A stretch of DNA of 64,000 nucleotides, from assembly GCA_023665245.1 (NCBI GenBank), contig JAMPEH010000005.1, positions 32,343 to 96,342 of the forward strand, written 5' to 3'. The position numbers and the translations under genes were made by a program. The stretch is from Muribaculaceae bacterium (GTDB taxonomy: Bacteria; Pseudomonadota; Alphaproteobacteria; Rs-D84). The notes under the pieces are model-generated. The model saw only the letters and a list, made by a program, of their open reading frames with translations, did not search any database and was not told the origin of the DNA. Shown here piece by piece: positions 1 to 8,841 of this stretch (position 1 is the first letter of the stretch; the number at the start of each line of letters is the position of its first letter).

Positions 1-448
1 TCGCATTTTCTTCAATAATCTCTATCTTCCAACCTTGACGCAAAGCATAAGACTTATACTGATTAAACAAATCACCCGCAAACAGTGCAGATTCTTCGCC
101 ACCGACACCGGCGCGAATTTCCATAATTACACTGTTATCATCCGCATCGTCACGTGGCAATAATGCGATTTGCAGTTTGCGTTCAATTTCCGGCAACGCA
201 TGATTTAATTCCGCCAATTGCTCGGCTGCAATAGACTTTAATTCCGGGTCATTTTGCATTTCCATCGCATCCGCGACACCCTGGGTTGTTTGAAAATATT
301 CCTTTATCAATGGCAATATTTCCGACAACCGTGAATATTCACGCGCCAATTTGGTCAATTCGGCCCCTGTTGCCGAACCAGAATTCATCTGAGCTTCTAT
401 TTCCGCCGCGTGTGTTTGTATATCTTTTAATTTCTGTTCAATAATCAT
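1..448 (-). CDS. prfA: Peptide chain release factor 1, N-terminal part (runs off left edge)
   Basis: Release factor 1 recognises UAG and UAA stop codons in the ribosomal A site and triggers peptide release. About 149 residues are present. A helical N-terminal region is followed by the stretch EIRAGVGGEESALFAGDLF, which is characteristic of RF1/RF2 (the EIRAGxGGxEAxLFAxDLxxMY segment). The stop-codon-recognition tripeptide and the GGQ loop would lie beyond the left edge. The ATG at 446-448 begins one base after the hisS stop codon, so hisS and prfA are very likely one transcript. RF1 rather than RF2 is favoured by the short N-terminus and the lack of the prfB frameshift context. The call is solid although the gene is incomplete. 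Confidence 0.93.
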   Translation of the reverse strand, partial: MIIEQKLKDIQTHAAEIEAQMNSGSATGAELTKLAREYSRLSEILPLIKEYFQTTQGVADAMEMQNDPELKSIAAEQLAELNHALPEIERKLQIALLPRDDADDNSVIMEIRAGVGGEESALFAGDLFNQYKSYALRQGWKIEIIEENA

Positions 449-449
449 T

Positions 450-1754
450 TTATTTTACCGTTTTTAATAAATTTATCGCATCCGCCACAGATAAATTTTG
501 CTGATTACCAGACGTCATATCTTTCACAGACAAAACCTGATTTTTTACTTCATCTGTGCCAATTATTATACTGTATTTTGCCTTTATTTTATCTGCGTAT
601 TCAATCTGATTTTTAAACTTTTTATCTGCATCCAAATACACACTGGTCGCAATATTTTCATTACGCAACGCATTTACCACACCCATTGCATAGGCCAGAT
701 TTTCACCACCCATAACCAATACAACCACATCAATTGCATTTTCAAACTGTGATAAATCAATCGCCCCCGATTCCAGTAACGCAACAAATATACGCGAAAA
801 GCCAATTGCCGCACCAACGCCGATAATTTTTGTCTTGCTGAATTTACCCGCCAAATCCGCATAGCGACCACCACCGGCCGCAGTACCCAATTCCGGATGA
901 CTTAATAATTTAAATTCAAATACCAAACCGGTGTAATATGCCAAACCACGCGTAATTGATAAATCAATTTCAGCATTTTTTACACCAAACATTTCTAATG
1001 TCTTCATAAAATCCGCCAATTCAGAAATTGCAGAATCCAACCTGTCTGATTTGTTTAAAAATTTAGTATATCCATCTGTAAATACAGACTTAATTTCACT
1101 TTCCTGATTTTCGTTATTTAACGTGTCACGCAGACCTTCGGCAAAGTCTTCATCACCCATTTTGTCACGTTTATCAATCAGAACAAAAACATTTTTCTTT
1201 TGTTCCGCATTCAAATTCAGATAGTCAAATAATGCATCCCAAAACGGACGCGAACCAACACGAACCTGATTTTCACCGATAAATTCACGACATGAACCCA
1301 ATGCACGCCCAATCACAGAAATAATTTCGGCATCATAGTTTGTGGATAAATTATTTATCCCCATAATATCCAAATCCATCTGATAAAATTCGCGATAGCG
1401 TCCACGCTGGGCACGTTCACCACGATAGCGTTTTGAAAATTGCGACGCACGGAACGGGAACGTCAAATCATTCAGATGCCCTGCGACATATCGCGACAAA
1501 CCAACCGTTCCATCATAACGCAAGCCCATTTTTGTATCGCCCTTTTGAAACAAGAACATCTGGGTTTCAATTTCATCCCAATTATCTTTGTCAGTTAAAA
1601 CTTCGGCACGTTCAATTGCTGGCAAATCCAGATTTGAAAACCCAGCCGTCCGCAACACGTGCAACATACGCGACGCACATACGTCAAAGCACCGCTGCTG
1701 TGCGGGCAACAATTCTATAAATCCTGATAATGGTTTCGTTGGTTTAAGGTCCAT
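450..1754 (-). CDS. hisS: Histidyl-tRNA synthetase
   Basis: Class II aminoacyl-tRNA synthetase that charges tRNA-His in the cytoplasm. The 434-residue length fits the bacterial family. Motif 2 is visible as FSKRYRGERAQRGRYREFYQ followed by DLDIMG. The histidine-specific motif appears as GLAYYTGLVFEF, and the motif 3 region as GGGRYADL. The C-terminal part (about residues 335-430) is the anticodon-binding alpha/beta domain. It is the first gene of a hisS-prfA pair on the minus strand. The upstream region to 1843 has AT-rich promoter-like sequence but no clear riboswitch or T-box. Confidence 0.97.
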   Translation of the reverse strand: MDLKPTKPLSGFIELLPAQQRCFDVCASRMLHVLRTAGFSNLDLPAIERAEVLTDKDNWDEIETQMFLFQKGDTKMGLRYDGTVGLSRYVAGHLNDLTFPFRASQFSKRYRGERAQRGRYREFYQMDLDIMGINNLSTNYDAEIISVIGRALGSCREFIGENQVRVGSRPFWDALFDYLNLNAEQKKNVFVLIDKRDKMGDEDFAEGLRDTLNNENQESEIKSVFTDGYTKFLNKSDRLDSAISELADFMKTLEMFGVKNAEIDLSITRGLAYYTGLVFEFKLLSHPELGTAAGGGRYADLAGKFSKTKIIGVGAAIGFSRIFVALLESGAIDLSQFENAIDVVVLVMGGENLAYAMGVVNALRNENIATSVYLDADKKFKNQIEYADKIKAKYSIIIGTDEVKNQVLSVKDMTSGNQQNLSVADAINLLKTVK

Positions 1755-1925
1755 TTTTTAATCCTATTTTTATGATATGAAAGCGACGACAAATTAATGC
1801 CAATTTATATTTAATAAAAATACGCTATAAACAACCGCCACAATGGGCGTGATGCAATACATGAAAGAAAATCAATATATTTTTCACACGGTTATCATAA
1901 TATATATTGACAAAAATTTCAAGTT

Positions 1926-1954
1926 AAAAAGGGTGTCGCACAATTGCAACACCC
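1926..1954 (-). terminator. Intrinsic terminator of the YadA-anchor gene
   Basis: On the minus strand GGGTGT pairs with ACACCC (1931-1954), with a T-tract at 1926-1930. It lies just after the stop codon of the gene at 1975-2607. Confidence 0.8.
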
Positions 1955-1974
1955 AATCAACCATTTATAATAAA

Positions 1975-2607
1975 TTAAAACAGTTTGAATTTTACATTCG
2001 TTCCGGCACGAACCGTCACATCATAGTCATTGAATCCAACACCTGCATTCATCGACCAATTATCAGTCAAACCAACCGCTGTACCAAATGCAACCGCCGA
2101 TTGCGAATTATGATAACCATAACCACCACCGAACGACACCTCGCCCTGCTTTACATCAGACACTGCAACCGCAGACAACGCCGCAACATTTGCAACACCG
2201 GCAGACAATTCTTTGGAAACTTTGTTGATTTCATGACTCAACTGACCAAAACCTGCCACCATATCATCTGCAATTGTGCCATTTTCTAAGGCCGCCAAAC
2301 GTTTTTGAATTCCACCATCCTTGCGATAATAAGAATAGAACAAACCGTCTGTCATATCACCATTTTCACCAAAGAATAATTGATTCCAATCACTGATAAC
2401 CTGATGTACCTGATCAAATTCAGCCGCATTATTATTAATTGCACCTTGAATTAAACTAAAATTATGATGCGCATTTGCATCAGTTGCTTCCTTCATACCA
2501 CCAGGATTTGTATCAGGATTATAAGAATCCCAGTTCAAATATGTACTGGCGTTTGCTGAACCAATGACCGCCAACGCGGCAACAGATGTTATGATAAGTT
2601 TTTTCAT
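1975..2607 (-). CDS. Small exported protein with a YadA-like C-terminal membrane anchor
   Basis: A 210-residue protein with a Sec signal peptide (MKKLIITSVAALAVIGSANA). The last about 60 residues have the YadA-anchor pattern: an AVAVSDVKQGEVSFGGGYG strand, QSAVAFGTAVGL, then NWSMNAGVGFND and a terminal Phe. YadA anchors form a trimeric 12-strand outer-membrane barrel, three times four strands. The passenger is very short and has no obvious head or neck repeats, so this may be a minimal trimeric autotransporter or a free anchor. The ATG at 2605-2607 was chosen because AGGAG lies 7 nt upstream and the signal peptide begins there; an upstream in-frame start would add 12 non-hydrophobic residues. 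It is preceded by leader copy L1. Confidence 0.75.
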   Translation of the reverse strand: MKKLIITSVAALAVIGSANASTYLNWDSYNPDTNPGGMKEATDANAHHNFSLIQGAINNNAAEFDQVHQVISDWNQLFFGENGDMTDGLFYSYYRKDGGIQKRLAALENGTIADDMVAGFGQLSHEINKVSKELSAGVANVAALSAVAVSDVKQGEVSFGGGYGYHNSQSAVAFGTAVGLTDNWSMNAGVGFNDYDVTVRAGTNVKFKLF

Positions 2608-2845
2608 AGTTTTTCTCCTATTTTTGTTTAAACAAAAAACCACCAGAAAAATCTTAGTGGCTGGAGGTTCGAAACTATAAACTAGAATAGTGCTGCTTAT
2701 TCAATATATTCGCAAGCCCTCCAACCCACCGTGGTTGGAGATATTTTTCAGTCATAATTGACCGCTAGTTTCACGGGTTTCGACACCCCATACGAACAAA
2801 CCATTCGTACCCACACATCATAATTGATAAAAATCAGATTTACAA
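2608..2845 (-). promoter_or_regulatory. Structured leader RNA copy L1 with promoter and terminator
   Basis: Promoter TTGTAA (2840-2845), 17-nt spacer, TATGAT (2817-2822). The RNA then has a hairpin TACGAA/TTCGTA, a GGGGTGTCGAAACCC hairpin, S1 CTCCAACC (2733-2740), S2 GGTTGGAGG (2718-2726), a hairpin GCTT/AAGC with loop GAATATATTGAAT, a hairpin ACTAT/ATAGT, S3 CCTCCAGCC (2659-2667), and a terminator CCAC...GTGG with a T-tract (2634-2660). S2 can pair perfectly with S1, or with S3 using one G-U. This is the short (type 1) form, shared with L4 and L7. Confidence 0.75.
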
Positions 2846-3568
2846 TCAGAAATATTGATGTAATTCCGCGCCGTGTTGTGTCAACCATCGTTTGGCACGT
2901 TCAACCCCAAATCCATAGAGTTCGGCAACCGTCGCCCAGAACGCCGGCGAATGGTCCATATGGCGCGTATGCGCCAATTCGTGCATAACGACATAGCGCA
3001 TAACGTCCATCGGCGCAAACGCCAATCGCCACGAAAACGACATTGTGCCGGATGTTGAACAACTGCCCCAACGGGACGTTGTATCACGAATTGCGATTCG
3101 CTGTGGCCAAAATTCACGTGGCGCAGTACGAATCATTTGTTTTACGGATTTCAAAAACTCTGCCTTTATAAAATCACGGACACGCCGTTCCAGCATTGAC
3201 ACATCACCCCCAACCATCAATACACACGTACCATCGTCACATACAACAAACCTATTCGCGCGCAAGTCTGGATTATGCAAAATTTGAACGGTTTGTCCCA
3301 AAAATTCAATTACATCACCCGATGAAATACGCTTCTTTTGCGGTGCGTTTGCAAAAATACGTTCAATCCAACGTCGCTTTGATTCAACGAATCGCAATGC
3401 CGACGATGTTGGTACCAGCCACGGCTTTGATATATGAATTTCACGCGGCGGGCGCGTTTTAGGCCGCAGCGTAATGTTTCGCATTCCGCGCCGCGAATCG
3501 ATTATAATCGGAATATTCTCGCCACTGGACGAAACAAACACATAATCAGACACGACGCCCGCCACCAA
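2846..3568 (-). CDS. YgjP-like (DUF45/WLM-type) zinc metallopeptidase
   Basis: A 240-residue protein of the YgjP family of putative metal-dependent hydrolases. The signature is the zinc motif HELAHTRHMDHSPAFW, with an HExxH variant (HELAH) plus a downstream His, and RWGSCSTSGTMSFSWRLAFA upstream, both typical of DUF45. The function is not settled for the family. The start shown overlaps the end of the transketolase gene by 23 nt, which suggests translational coupling; a slightly later start is possible because the first residues are poorly conserved in the family. No signal peptide is seen, so it is probably cytoplasmic. Confidence 0.8.
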   Translation of the reverse strand: MVAGVVSDYVFVSSSGENIPIIIDSRRGMRNITLRPKTRPPREIHISKPWLVPTSSALRFVESKRRWIERIFANAPQKKRISSGDVIEFLGQTVQILHNPDLRANRFVVCDDGTCVLMVGGDVSMLERRVRDFIKAEFLKSVKQMIRTAPREFWPQRIAIRDTTSRWGSCSTSGTMSFSWRLAFAPMDVMRYVVMHELAHTRHMDHSPAFWATVAELYGFGVERAKRWLTQHGAELHQYF

Positions 3569-5351
3569 TATAGCCCTTTATTTCAGACGCAATCGCATCT
3601 GCATCAAATCCGTATGCCGAATACACCGCATCACCCGGCCCCGACATACCAAAATCATCAATTCCAAATACAATATCCGCAATTGAAAACCAGGGTGCAG
3701 GGTTTGATGCCTCTATCGCGATTAACTTGCCACGCAAAATCTTGCGCTTATATAATGCAGACTGTGCACAAAACACGGCGACATCTGGAAAACTTGCCAC
3801 CTGAACAGATGGTCCCAATTTTTCCGCGACAGAAACCGCCAGCGGAACCTCGCTGCCTGTCGCAATAATTGTTGCCGTGACTTTGCCACCACGCGCTGGT
3901 TGAATAATATACCCACCATGCGAAATATCCGCAATACGCATACGCGGTGTTTGAATTTGTTTTATTTTTTGACGCGATAAAATTATACAGGATGGCCTGT
4001 CCGTGCTTTGAATCGCCATGCGCCATGCGGCTGCAACCTCGGCCCCATTGCATGGACGAAATACATTCAGATTTGGTATTAATCGCAATGACGCCAACTG
4101 TTCAACCGGCTGATGGGTGGGGCCATCTTCTCCAACGGCGATGCTGTCGTGCGTAAACACATAAATAACCGGCAATTTTGATAATGCCGCCAGACGAATA
4201 CTGGGGCGTAAGTAATCAGAAAATGCCAAGAATGTTGAACCATACGGTCGCAATCCCGCATAGGCCAACCCGTTCATAATCGCGCCCATTGCATGTTCAC
4301 GAACACCATAATTTATAAAGTTCCCCGAAAACTTGCCAGGCGCAACATCAACATGCGGGCACACACGCACATTTGTACTGGACGATAAATCCGCACTGCC
4401 CCCAATTAGACGCACACCTGCTGAAATCAGCTTATCCAAATAAATCCCGGACAATTCACGCGTTGACACACTGCCCGCGACAGGCGGCATATCAACATTT
4501 TGCAACGCAACATCTAACGGATTTTGAATATATTTAGCCGGCGCATCACGCGCCACATCCGCCCATAATTGTGCGCCGCGTGGCGACGTATATTTTGCTA
4601 TTAACGAATCTAACTCGGCCGCCCCTAATGCCAATCCATGTGCACGCGCTGTACCCGCAACAGACGAACCACGACCAATTAATGTCTTGCACTGAATAAA
4701 TGTCGGATTTTTTGATGCCGCGCACCGCGATAACGCGCGATTTATTGCACCGAAATCATCGCCATTAACCGTTATAACACGCCAACCCGCCGCACGCATC
4801 CGCATAGGCACATCAATATCAGTCAAAGCCGCACCATCAATACTGATTCTATTATCATCCCACAGCAATACCAGATTATTTAATTTATAAATTCCTGCAA
4901 ATGCGATTGATTCTTGGGCGACACCTTCCATCAAATCGCCATCACCACACAGACAATAAACCATACCGTCTGATTTTTTTATCTTTTCAGCCAGTGCAAT
5001 ACCAACTGCATTTCCGACACCCTGCCCCAGTGGCCCTGTGGTTGCAGAAACACCATCAATACCAAACTCTGGATGCCCCGGCAGTCCACCAATTTTACGA
5101 AACATTTCCATTTCACCGATGTCATATCCGGCCAACTTTAATACAGAATATAATAACGCACTGCCATGCCCCGCAGACAAAACAAATCTGTCACGACCAC
5201 GACGCAAGAAATTCGCAAAAATCGTTGTCACGATATCCGCCCCATCCAGCACGATACCAATATGCCCAGACATCGCAGAACGCACCGCACGCAAAGCATT
5301 GCTGCGCACAGAATTTGACATTTCTTTTAATTGTTTTGATGTGTATCTCAT
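3546..5351 (-). CDS. tkt: Transketolase (short form)
   Basis: Thiamine-diphosphate enzyme that moves two-carbon units between sugar phosphates in the pentose phosphate pathway. At 601 residues it is shorter than the usual 650-680. The TPP motif reads CGDGDLMEGVAQE...LNNLVLLWDDN, and the pyrimidine-domain region GGSADLSSSTN...NYGVREHAMGAIMNG is present, followed by THDSIAVGEDGPTHQPVEQL. The start codon lies inside a perfect 20-bp palindrome (5350-5369) that also sits before rnhA on the other strand. The gene is followed by, and overlaps, the YgjP-like gene. Confidence 0.93.
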   Translation of the reverse strand: MRYTSKQLKEMSNSVRSNALRAVRSAMSGHIGIVLDGADIVTTIFANFLRRGRDRFVLSAGHGSALLYSVLKLAGYDIGEMEMFRKIGGLPGHPEFGIDGVSATTGPLGQGVGNAVGIALAEKIKKSDGMVYCLCGDGDLMEGVAQESIAFAGIYKLNNLVLLWDDNRISIDGAALTDIDVPMRMRAAGWRVITVNGDDFGAINRALSRCAASKNPTFIQCKTLIGRGSSVAGTARAHGLALGAAELDSLIAKYTSPRGAQLWADVARDAPAKYIQNPLDVALQNVDMPPVAGSVSTRELSGIYLDKLISAGVRLIGGSADLSSSTNVRVCPHVDVAPGKFSGNFINYGVREHAMGAIMNGLAYAGLRPYGSTFLAFSDYLRPSIRLAALSKLPVIYVFTHDSIAVGEDGPTHQPVEQLASLRLIPNLNVFRPCNGAEVAAAWRMAIQSTDRPSCIILSRQKIKQIQTPRMRIADISHGGYIIQPARGGKVTATIIATGSEVPLAVSVAEKLGPSVQVASFPDVAVFCAQSALYKRKILRGKLIAIEASNPAPWFSIADIVFGIDDFGMSGPGDAVYSAYGFDADAIASEIKGYIGGGRRV

Positions 5352-5369
5352 GGTATAATATTATACCAT
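5350..5369. promoter_or_regulatory. Perfect 20-bp palindrome in the divergent tkt/rnhA control region
   Basis: The sequence ATGGTATAATATTATACCAT reads the same on both strands. It contains TATAAT on each strand and the tkt start codon at its edge. It may combine two -10 elements or be an operator; the -10 for tkt would place transcription start at or after the ATG, so an operator role or a chance overlap must be considered. Confidence 0.5.
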
Positions 5370-5387
5370 AAAAAGGCATGTAAAAAA

Positions 5388-5816
5388 ATGATAAAAATTT
5401 GGACAGATGGTTCTTGTTTAGGTAATCCAGGGCCCGGTGGATGGGGATTTATTGCAACAGATGGCACGAATATTGCCGAACGTTCAGGATGCGAAAAAGA
5501 TACTACAAACAATCGTATGGAACTGATGGCGGTAATACGTGCATTACGCGCGGCCCATCGTCATACAGATGTGGAATTGCACACAGACAGTAAATATGTC
5601 AAAGAAGGTATGGAATCCTGGATGCACAATTGGAAACGCAACAATTGGCGCACACGAACGAATAAACCTGTCAAAAATCAAGACCTGTGGCAACAGTTAG
5701 ATGAACTAGCCCAAAAAACAAAAATTCATTGGGTTTGGGTCAAGGGCCACGCCGGCGAAGAGTTCAACGAACGCGTTGACACCTTGGCCCGAACCGCTGC
5801 AGAAAGTTTAAAGTAA
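5388..5816 (+). CDS. rnhA: Ribonuclease HI
   Basis: Degrades the RNA strand of RNA-DNA hybrids such as R-loops and Okazaki primers. The 142-residue length matches the single-domain type I family. The catalytic acidic residues are visible: Asp in IWTDGSCLGNPGPGGWG, Glu in NNRMELMAVI, Asp in LHTDSKYV and Asp in ERVDTLA, with the flexible-loop His in WVKGHAGEEFN. It is transcribed divergently from tkt and ends 9 nt before the convergent Cys-rich gene. Confidence 0.96.
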   Translation: MIKIWTDGSCLGNPGPGGWGFIATDGTNIAERSGCEKDTTNNRMELMAVIRALRAAHRHTDVELHTDSKYVKEGMESWMHNWKRNNWRTRTNKPVKNQDLWQQLDELAQKTKIHWVWVKGHAGEEFNERVDTLARTAAESLK

Positions 5817-5825
5817 ATCAACACA

Positions 5826-6197
5826 TCACAATATAGCGCCCAGACAACTTAAACATTTTGCAGATTCTATTGTTGATAAATTTGTTTTAACATCACAACA
5901 AGTCTGCCGCACTTCCAGTGCATCACACGACGTATATTCCACTGTATAATTGCCGTTTGCGTCACTGCCTGTTGTGCTGGCACGTGAACACGTGCTGCCA
6001 CTTAGTTGCCAGCCATCTGGACACGAACGTATCACCTTATAATTATCGTTCGGACAACAATACTGTCCAGAAACGCACCTGCTTGTAAACGATTCCGCGG
6101 TTGTGCAAAATAAAGCCTCTGCTGCATTTGCCACATTAACGACTGTGACTGCTGCAAATGCCCCCATTACAAACAATAAATATGAATATATTTTCAT
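5826..6197 (-). CDS. Small Cys-rich exported protein
   Basis: A 123-residue protein with an N-terminal signal peptide (about residues 1-25, ending NVANA). The mature part has many cysteines (CTTAESFTSRC, QYCC, SCPDGW, TCSR, QTCC, CLSCLG), suggesting disulphide bonding in the envelope. I do not recognise a Pfam-like family. It is the shortest member of a set of Cys-rich exported proteins in this window, each preceded by the same type of structured leader (here L2). GGGAG 7 nt before the ATG supports the start. Confidence 0.75.
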   Translation of the reverse strand: MKIYSYLLFVMGAFAAVTVVNVANAAEALFCTTAESFTSRCVSGQYCCPNDNYKVIRSCPDGWQLSGSTCSRASTTGSDANGNYTVEYTSCDALEVRQTCCDVKTNLSTIESAKCLSCLGAIL

Positions 6198-6512
6198 TTC
6201 TGTACTCCCTTTTGTTTCGTGCCAAAATTGGCCAAATTACGAACAAACCGCCAGAAATTGGCGGTCGGGGATTTCAGAAAATCATAATTAAGAATGACCC
6301 CGATGACCTTTGGCAATGCCTGTTGTATAGTCATCGGATCCCCGACCAAAATACCAGTCGGGCAAGTAAAACAACGGCGCCTATGCGCGCCGACAGTTTC
6401 AGTCGGATTCAACATGCATTGCATGCCGCTTAATTACGGGATTTCTGACGTCCCTGAGCCAACATCCCTGTTGATTCAACATAAATTGTAGCCAATGCAC
6501 AAAAACAAGTAA
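6198..6512 (-). promoter_or_regulatory. Structured leader RNA copy L2 with promoter and terminator
   Basis: Promoter TTACTT (6507-6512), 16-nt spacer, TACAAT (6485-6490). Then hairpin CAAC/GTTG with an AGGGAT loop, GGGACGTCAGAAATCCC hairpin, S1 GCCCGACT (6356-6363), S2 GGTCGGGGAT (6338-6347), core hairpin CCGATGAC/GTCATCGG enclosing TATACAACAGG...CCAAAG, an A/T-rich hairpin GTCAT/ATGAT, S3 ATCCCCGACC (6263-6272), and terminator CCGCCA/TGGCGG (6248-6264) with a weak T-tract. S2 and S3 pair over 10 bp. Type 2 form. It fills the intergenic region before the gene at 5826-6197. Confidence 0.75.
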
Positions 6513-6550
6513 AGAAAAAACACAATATCTTTCCGTCACATACCATATAA

Positions 6551-7657
6551 CTATTCAACCAAAGACCGATATATTTTTATCGTATCATCCAACATACGTT
6601 TACGTGTATAGCGCGATATAAATCTCGAATATCCAATTGCCCCCTGTTTTATGCGTACGGCACGATTTTCTATTATACGCAACATATGCCGTTCATATTG
6701 ATTTAAATTTATTTCATGATTTGCAGTCATATCGGCATACAATGCCGCCGCGCCAAACATTTCAACCATCGCATTTTCATTTGTTGATACAATTGGCAAG
6801 CTATACGCCATTGCTTCTATTCCTGCAAACGAACAGGCCTCGGTCCTGGATGCAAACAAGGCACAATCCGCCATTTCATAATATCTTGCGATTTCATCCA
6901 CATTATCCAACAACCCAACACGAATAATTGGCAGGTCTGCAATTTCTTCAAACAGGGCTTCTGTCTCGCGCATCCAGCCACCCAATACATAAACCTCTAT
7001 TTTATGTTTTTTTGCAATGCGACGAATTACCGGAATAATTTTTTCAAACCCTTTGTGCGGGGACCATCCATTTGCAAATATAAAACGAAACACACCATCA
7101 TTGGGATGCTTTGATTTTAGCTTAGGCTTTTCTACACCATTGTATATAACACTAAACGGACGTGCACATTTCCAATAGTCTATATATCTGCGACCATTGT
7201 CACCCACCAATATTATATAGTCCATATTAAAATACGGGTCGGCCGGCACAAATCCCGATGCACTGTTAATTTGTGGCTGACAATGCAAAACACCAATCGT
7301 CTTGCAATATATACGACTTTTTATCATATAGGCCAAACCTTCACACGACAAACAATCACTTTTTACAATCAGGTTTGGCATTGATTTTATCTTAGGCCAA
7401 ATCATAGCTATAACCGCATCAAACAATGTATGAAACGGATAATTCACTGGATGAAATATTTGCAATTCATCATCTGTATCGGTGATTCGAACATCTTTGA
7501 ATTCCGGTGAACGATAGAATACGATATTATATGTTGATATATTTTCTGGCATACCATCCCGCAAGACATTAAAATATGTTGCAATGCCACTTTGATACCG
7601 CACATCACGTGAATCTATCTCAATAACACTAATTTGTTTTTGCATAGATTTTGACAT
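6551..7657 (-). CDS. Family-4-type glycosyltransferase
   Basis: A 368-residue GT-B fold glycosyltransferase. The C-terminal half carries RFIFANGWSPHKGFEKI (start of the donor-binding domain) and ASRTEACSFAGIEAMAYSLPIV, which matches the E-x7-E-type donor motif of GT4 enzymes. The N-terminal half is divergent, so the acceptor (LPS core, exopolysaccharide or glycoprotein) cannot be read. The ATG at 7655-7657 is preferred because GGGA lies 9 nt upstream; the longer frame would add 13 residues. It follows the Cys-rich gene 7678-8520 by 20 nt, so both probably share leader L3's transcript. A role in surface glycan or protein glycosylation is an inference. Confidence 0.82.
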   Translation of the reverse strand: MSKSMQKQISVIEIDSRDVRYQSGIATYFNVLRDGMPENISTYNIVFYRSPEFKDVRITDTDDELQIFHPVNYPFHTLFDAVIAMIWPKIKSMPNLIVKSDCLSCEGLAYMIKSRIYCKTIGVLHCQPQINSASGFVPADPYFNMDYIILVGDNGRRYIDYWKCARPFSVIYNGVEKPKLKSKHPNDGVFRFIFANGWSPHKGFEKIIPVIRRIAKKHKIEVYVLGGWMRETEALFEEIADLPIIRVGLLDNVDEIARYYEMADCALFASRTEACSFAGIEAMAYSLPIVSTNENAMVEMFGAAALYADMTANHEINLNQYERHMLRIIENRAVRIKQGAIGYSRFISRYTRKRMLDDTIKIYRSLVE

Positions 7658-7677
7658 ATTATATATTCCCTTTTGAG

Positions 7678-8520
7678 TTAATTTTGATATGGACACCCAC
7701 TGCCAGCAAAAATATATTCACCAAAATTATCTTTAAATATTTGATTACTTGGATTTGGATATGTGTAACAGGATGTTATACCAACCCCATTGCCACTTGT
7801 CGTCCAGCACCAGCCCGACGCACAATTTGAATCCCCTGTATTATTCCAGGTTGTGCCTATGCCACTATCAAAACTATATCCTGGACACGCCTTGCAACAT
7901 CCAGACATATTAGTATAAGAAGATTGCCCCGAAGTACATGGGGCCCCGGTTGACGTTATATACCATCCTGTCTCGCACCCAACAAATTTATACATACCAG
8001 ATGTCGGCATACCCGCCCACGATGTTGTTTGCATATTGCCTGCATAACCATAATTAGTAAAGAAACCGCTGTTGGAACAATAAATACCTGTAGTATCACA
8101 TTTTCCTGTACTACATCCAGACACATTATACCCACCCATCCCATCAGTACTGCCATAAACACATTTATACCATGCACACGGCAATGAGTCTTCCACACTG
8201 GATGATGAGCTGCCAGATGTACCTGTTGTTGATCCGCTACCAGTTCCATCAACTGCCCCCCCATTAATACAATTGCTATAATTATATCCACCATACTCTA
8301 ATCCCCCAGAACCAGCACTAGATATCGTCCCCCACCACGCATTTACATGTACAAAAAAACCATTTACACTAACACTGTTATAAGTTCCTGTATATTTTGC
8401 ATGTCCCACAGTACCAGATACCGTCTCTACGGCAGCATTACCTGATTGCCCCCATATTACACCAACAGCTGCCAACCCAACACCCAACATACGTGTTAAA
8501 ATTCTATTATATCGTCTCAT
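7678..8520 (-). CDS. Cys-rich exported protein
   Basis: A 280-residue protein that starts with a basic segment and a hydrophobic signal (MRRYNRILTRMLGVGLAAVGVIWG...GNAA). The mature part is rich in Gly, Ser, Tyr and Cys, with a GSGSTTGTSGSSSSS linker around residue 100 and recurring C-x(2-4)-C blocks such as GCCKACPGYSF. It belongs to the same loose group as the proteins at 15192, 44581, 47634 and 59279. Start 8520 was chosen because GGGGG lies 9 nt upstream. Leader L3 precedes it and a glycosyltransferase follows. Function unknown; a surface or envelope protein is likely. Confidence 0.75.
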   Translation of the reverse strand: MRRYNRILTRMLGVGLAAVGVIWGQSGNAAVETVSGTVGHAKYTGTYNSVSVNGFFVHVNAWWGTISSAGSGGLEYGGYNYSNCINGGAVDGTGSGSTTGTSGSSSSSVEDSLPCAWYKCVYGSTDGMGGYNVSGCSTGKCDTTGIYCSNSGFFTNYGYAGNMQTTSWAGMPTSGMYKFVGCETGWYITSTGAPCTSGQSSYTNMSGCCKACPGYSFDSGIGTTWNNTGDSNCASGWCWTTSGNGVGITSCYTYPNPSNQIFKDNFGEYIFAGSGCPYQN

Positions 8521-8809
8521 AATTAACATCCCCCATTTGTTGATAAAAAAATACCGCCAAAGGGAATCTGACGGTCGGGGAGTTAGCAAATCATAAGTTC
8601 AATGATTCTGTCAGCCTTTGGTATAAACCTATTGTATAGCTGACAGCTCCCCGGCGCGATGTCGGGGTATGAAATATGACGACGCAAAAGTACGAAAGTA
8701 ATCGGATTACGATACACTTTTGCACCGGAACTTACAGGCTTGCTACAGCCCCGAATTCAAATCCCTTTGAATTCAAATTTATTGTAATACACTATTAAAA
8801 TAAAATCTA
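8521..8809 (-). promoter_or_regulatory. Structured leader RNA copy L3 with promoter and terminator
   Basis: Promoter TAGATT (8804-8809), 17-nt spacer, TACAAT (8781-8786). Then hairpin GAATTCAAA/TTTGAATTC with loop GGGA, GGC/GCC hairpin, S1 ACCCCGAC (8661-8668), S2 GCCGGGGAG (8647-8655), core hairpin CTGTCAGC/GCTGACAG enclosing TATACAATAGG...CCAAAG (8608-8646), hairpin ATCAT/ATGAT (8590-8606), S3 CTCCCCGACC (8573-8582), and a terminator ACCGTCA/TTGGCGGT with a long T-tract (8545-8575). Here S2:S3 pair over 7 bp only. Type 2 form. Confidence 0.75.
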
Positions 8810-8811
8810 TT

Positions 8812-8834
8812 AAAAAATCCGCCAAATGGCGGAT
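8812..8834 (-). terminator. Intrinsic terminator of the DUF805 gene
   Basis: TCCGCC/GGCGGA hairpin on the minus strand followed by a run of T, directly after the stop of the gene at 8842-9486. Confidence 0.8.
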
Positions 8835-8841
8835 TAAAAAC

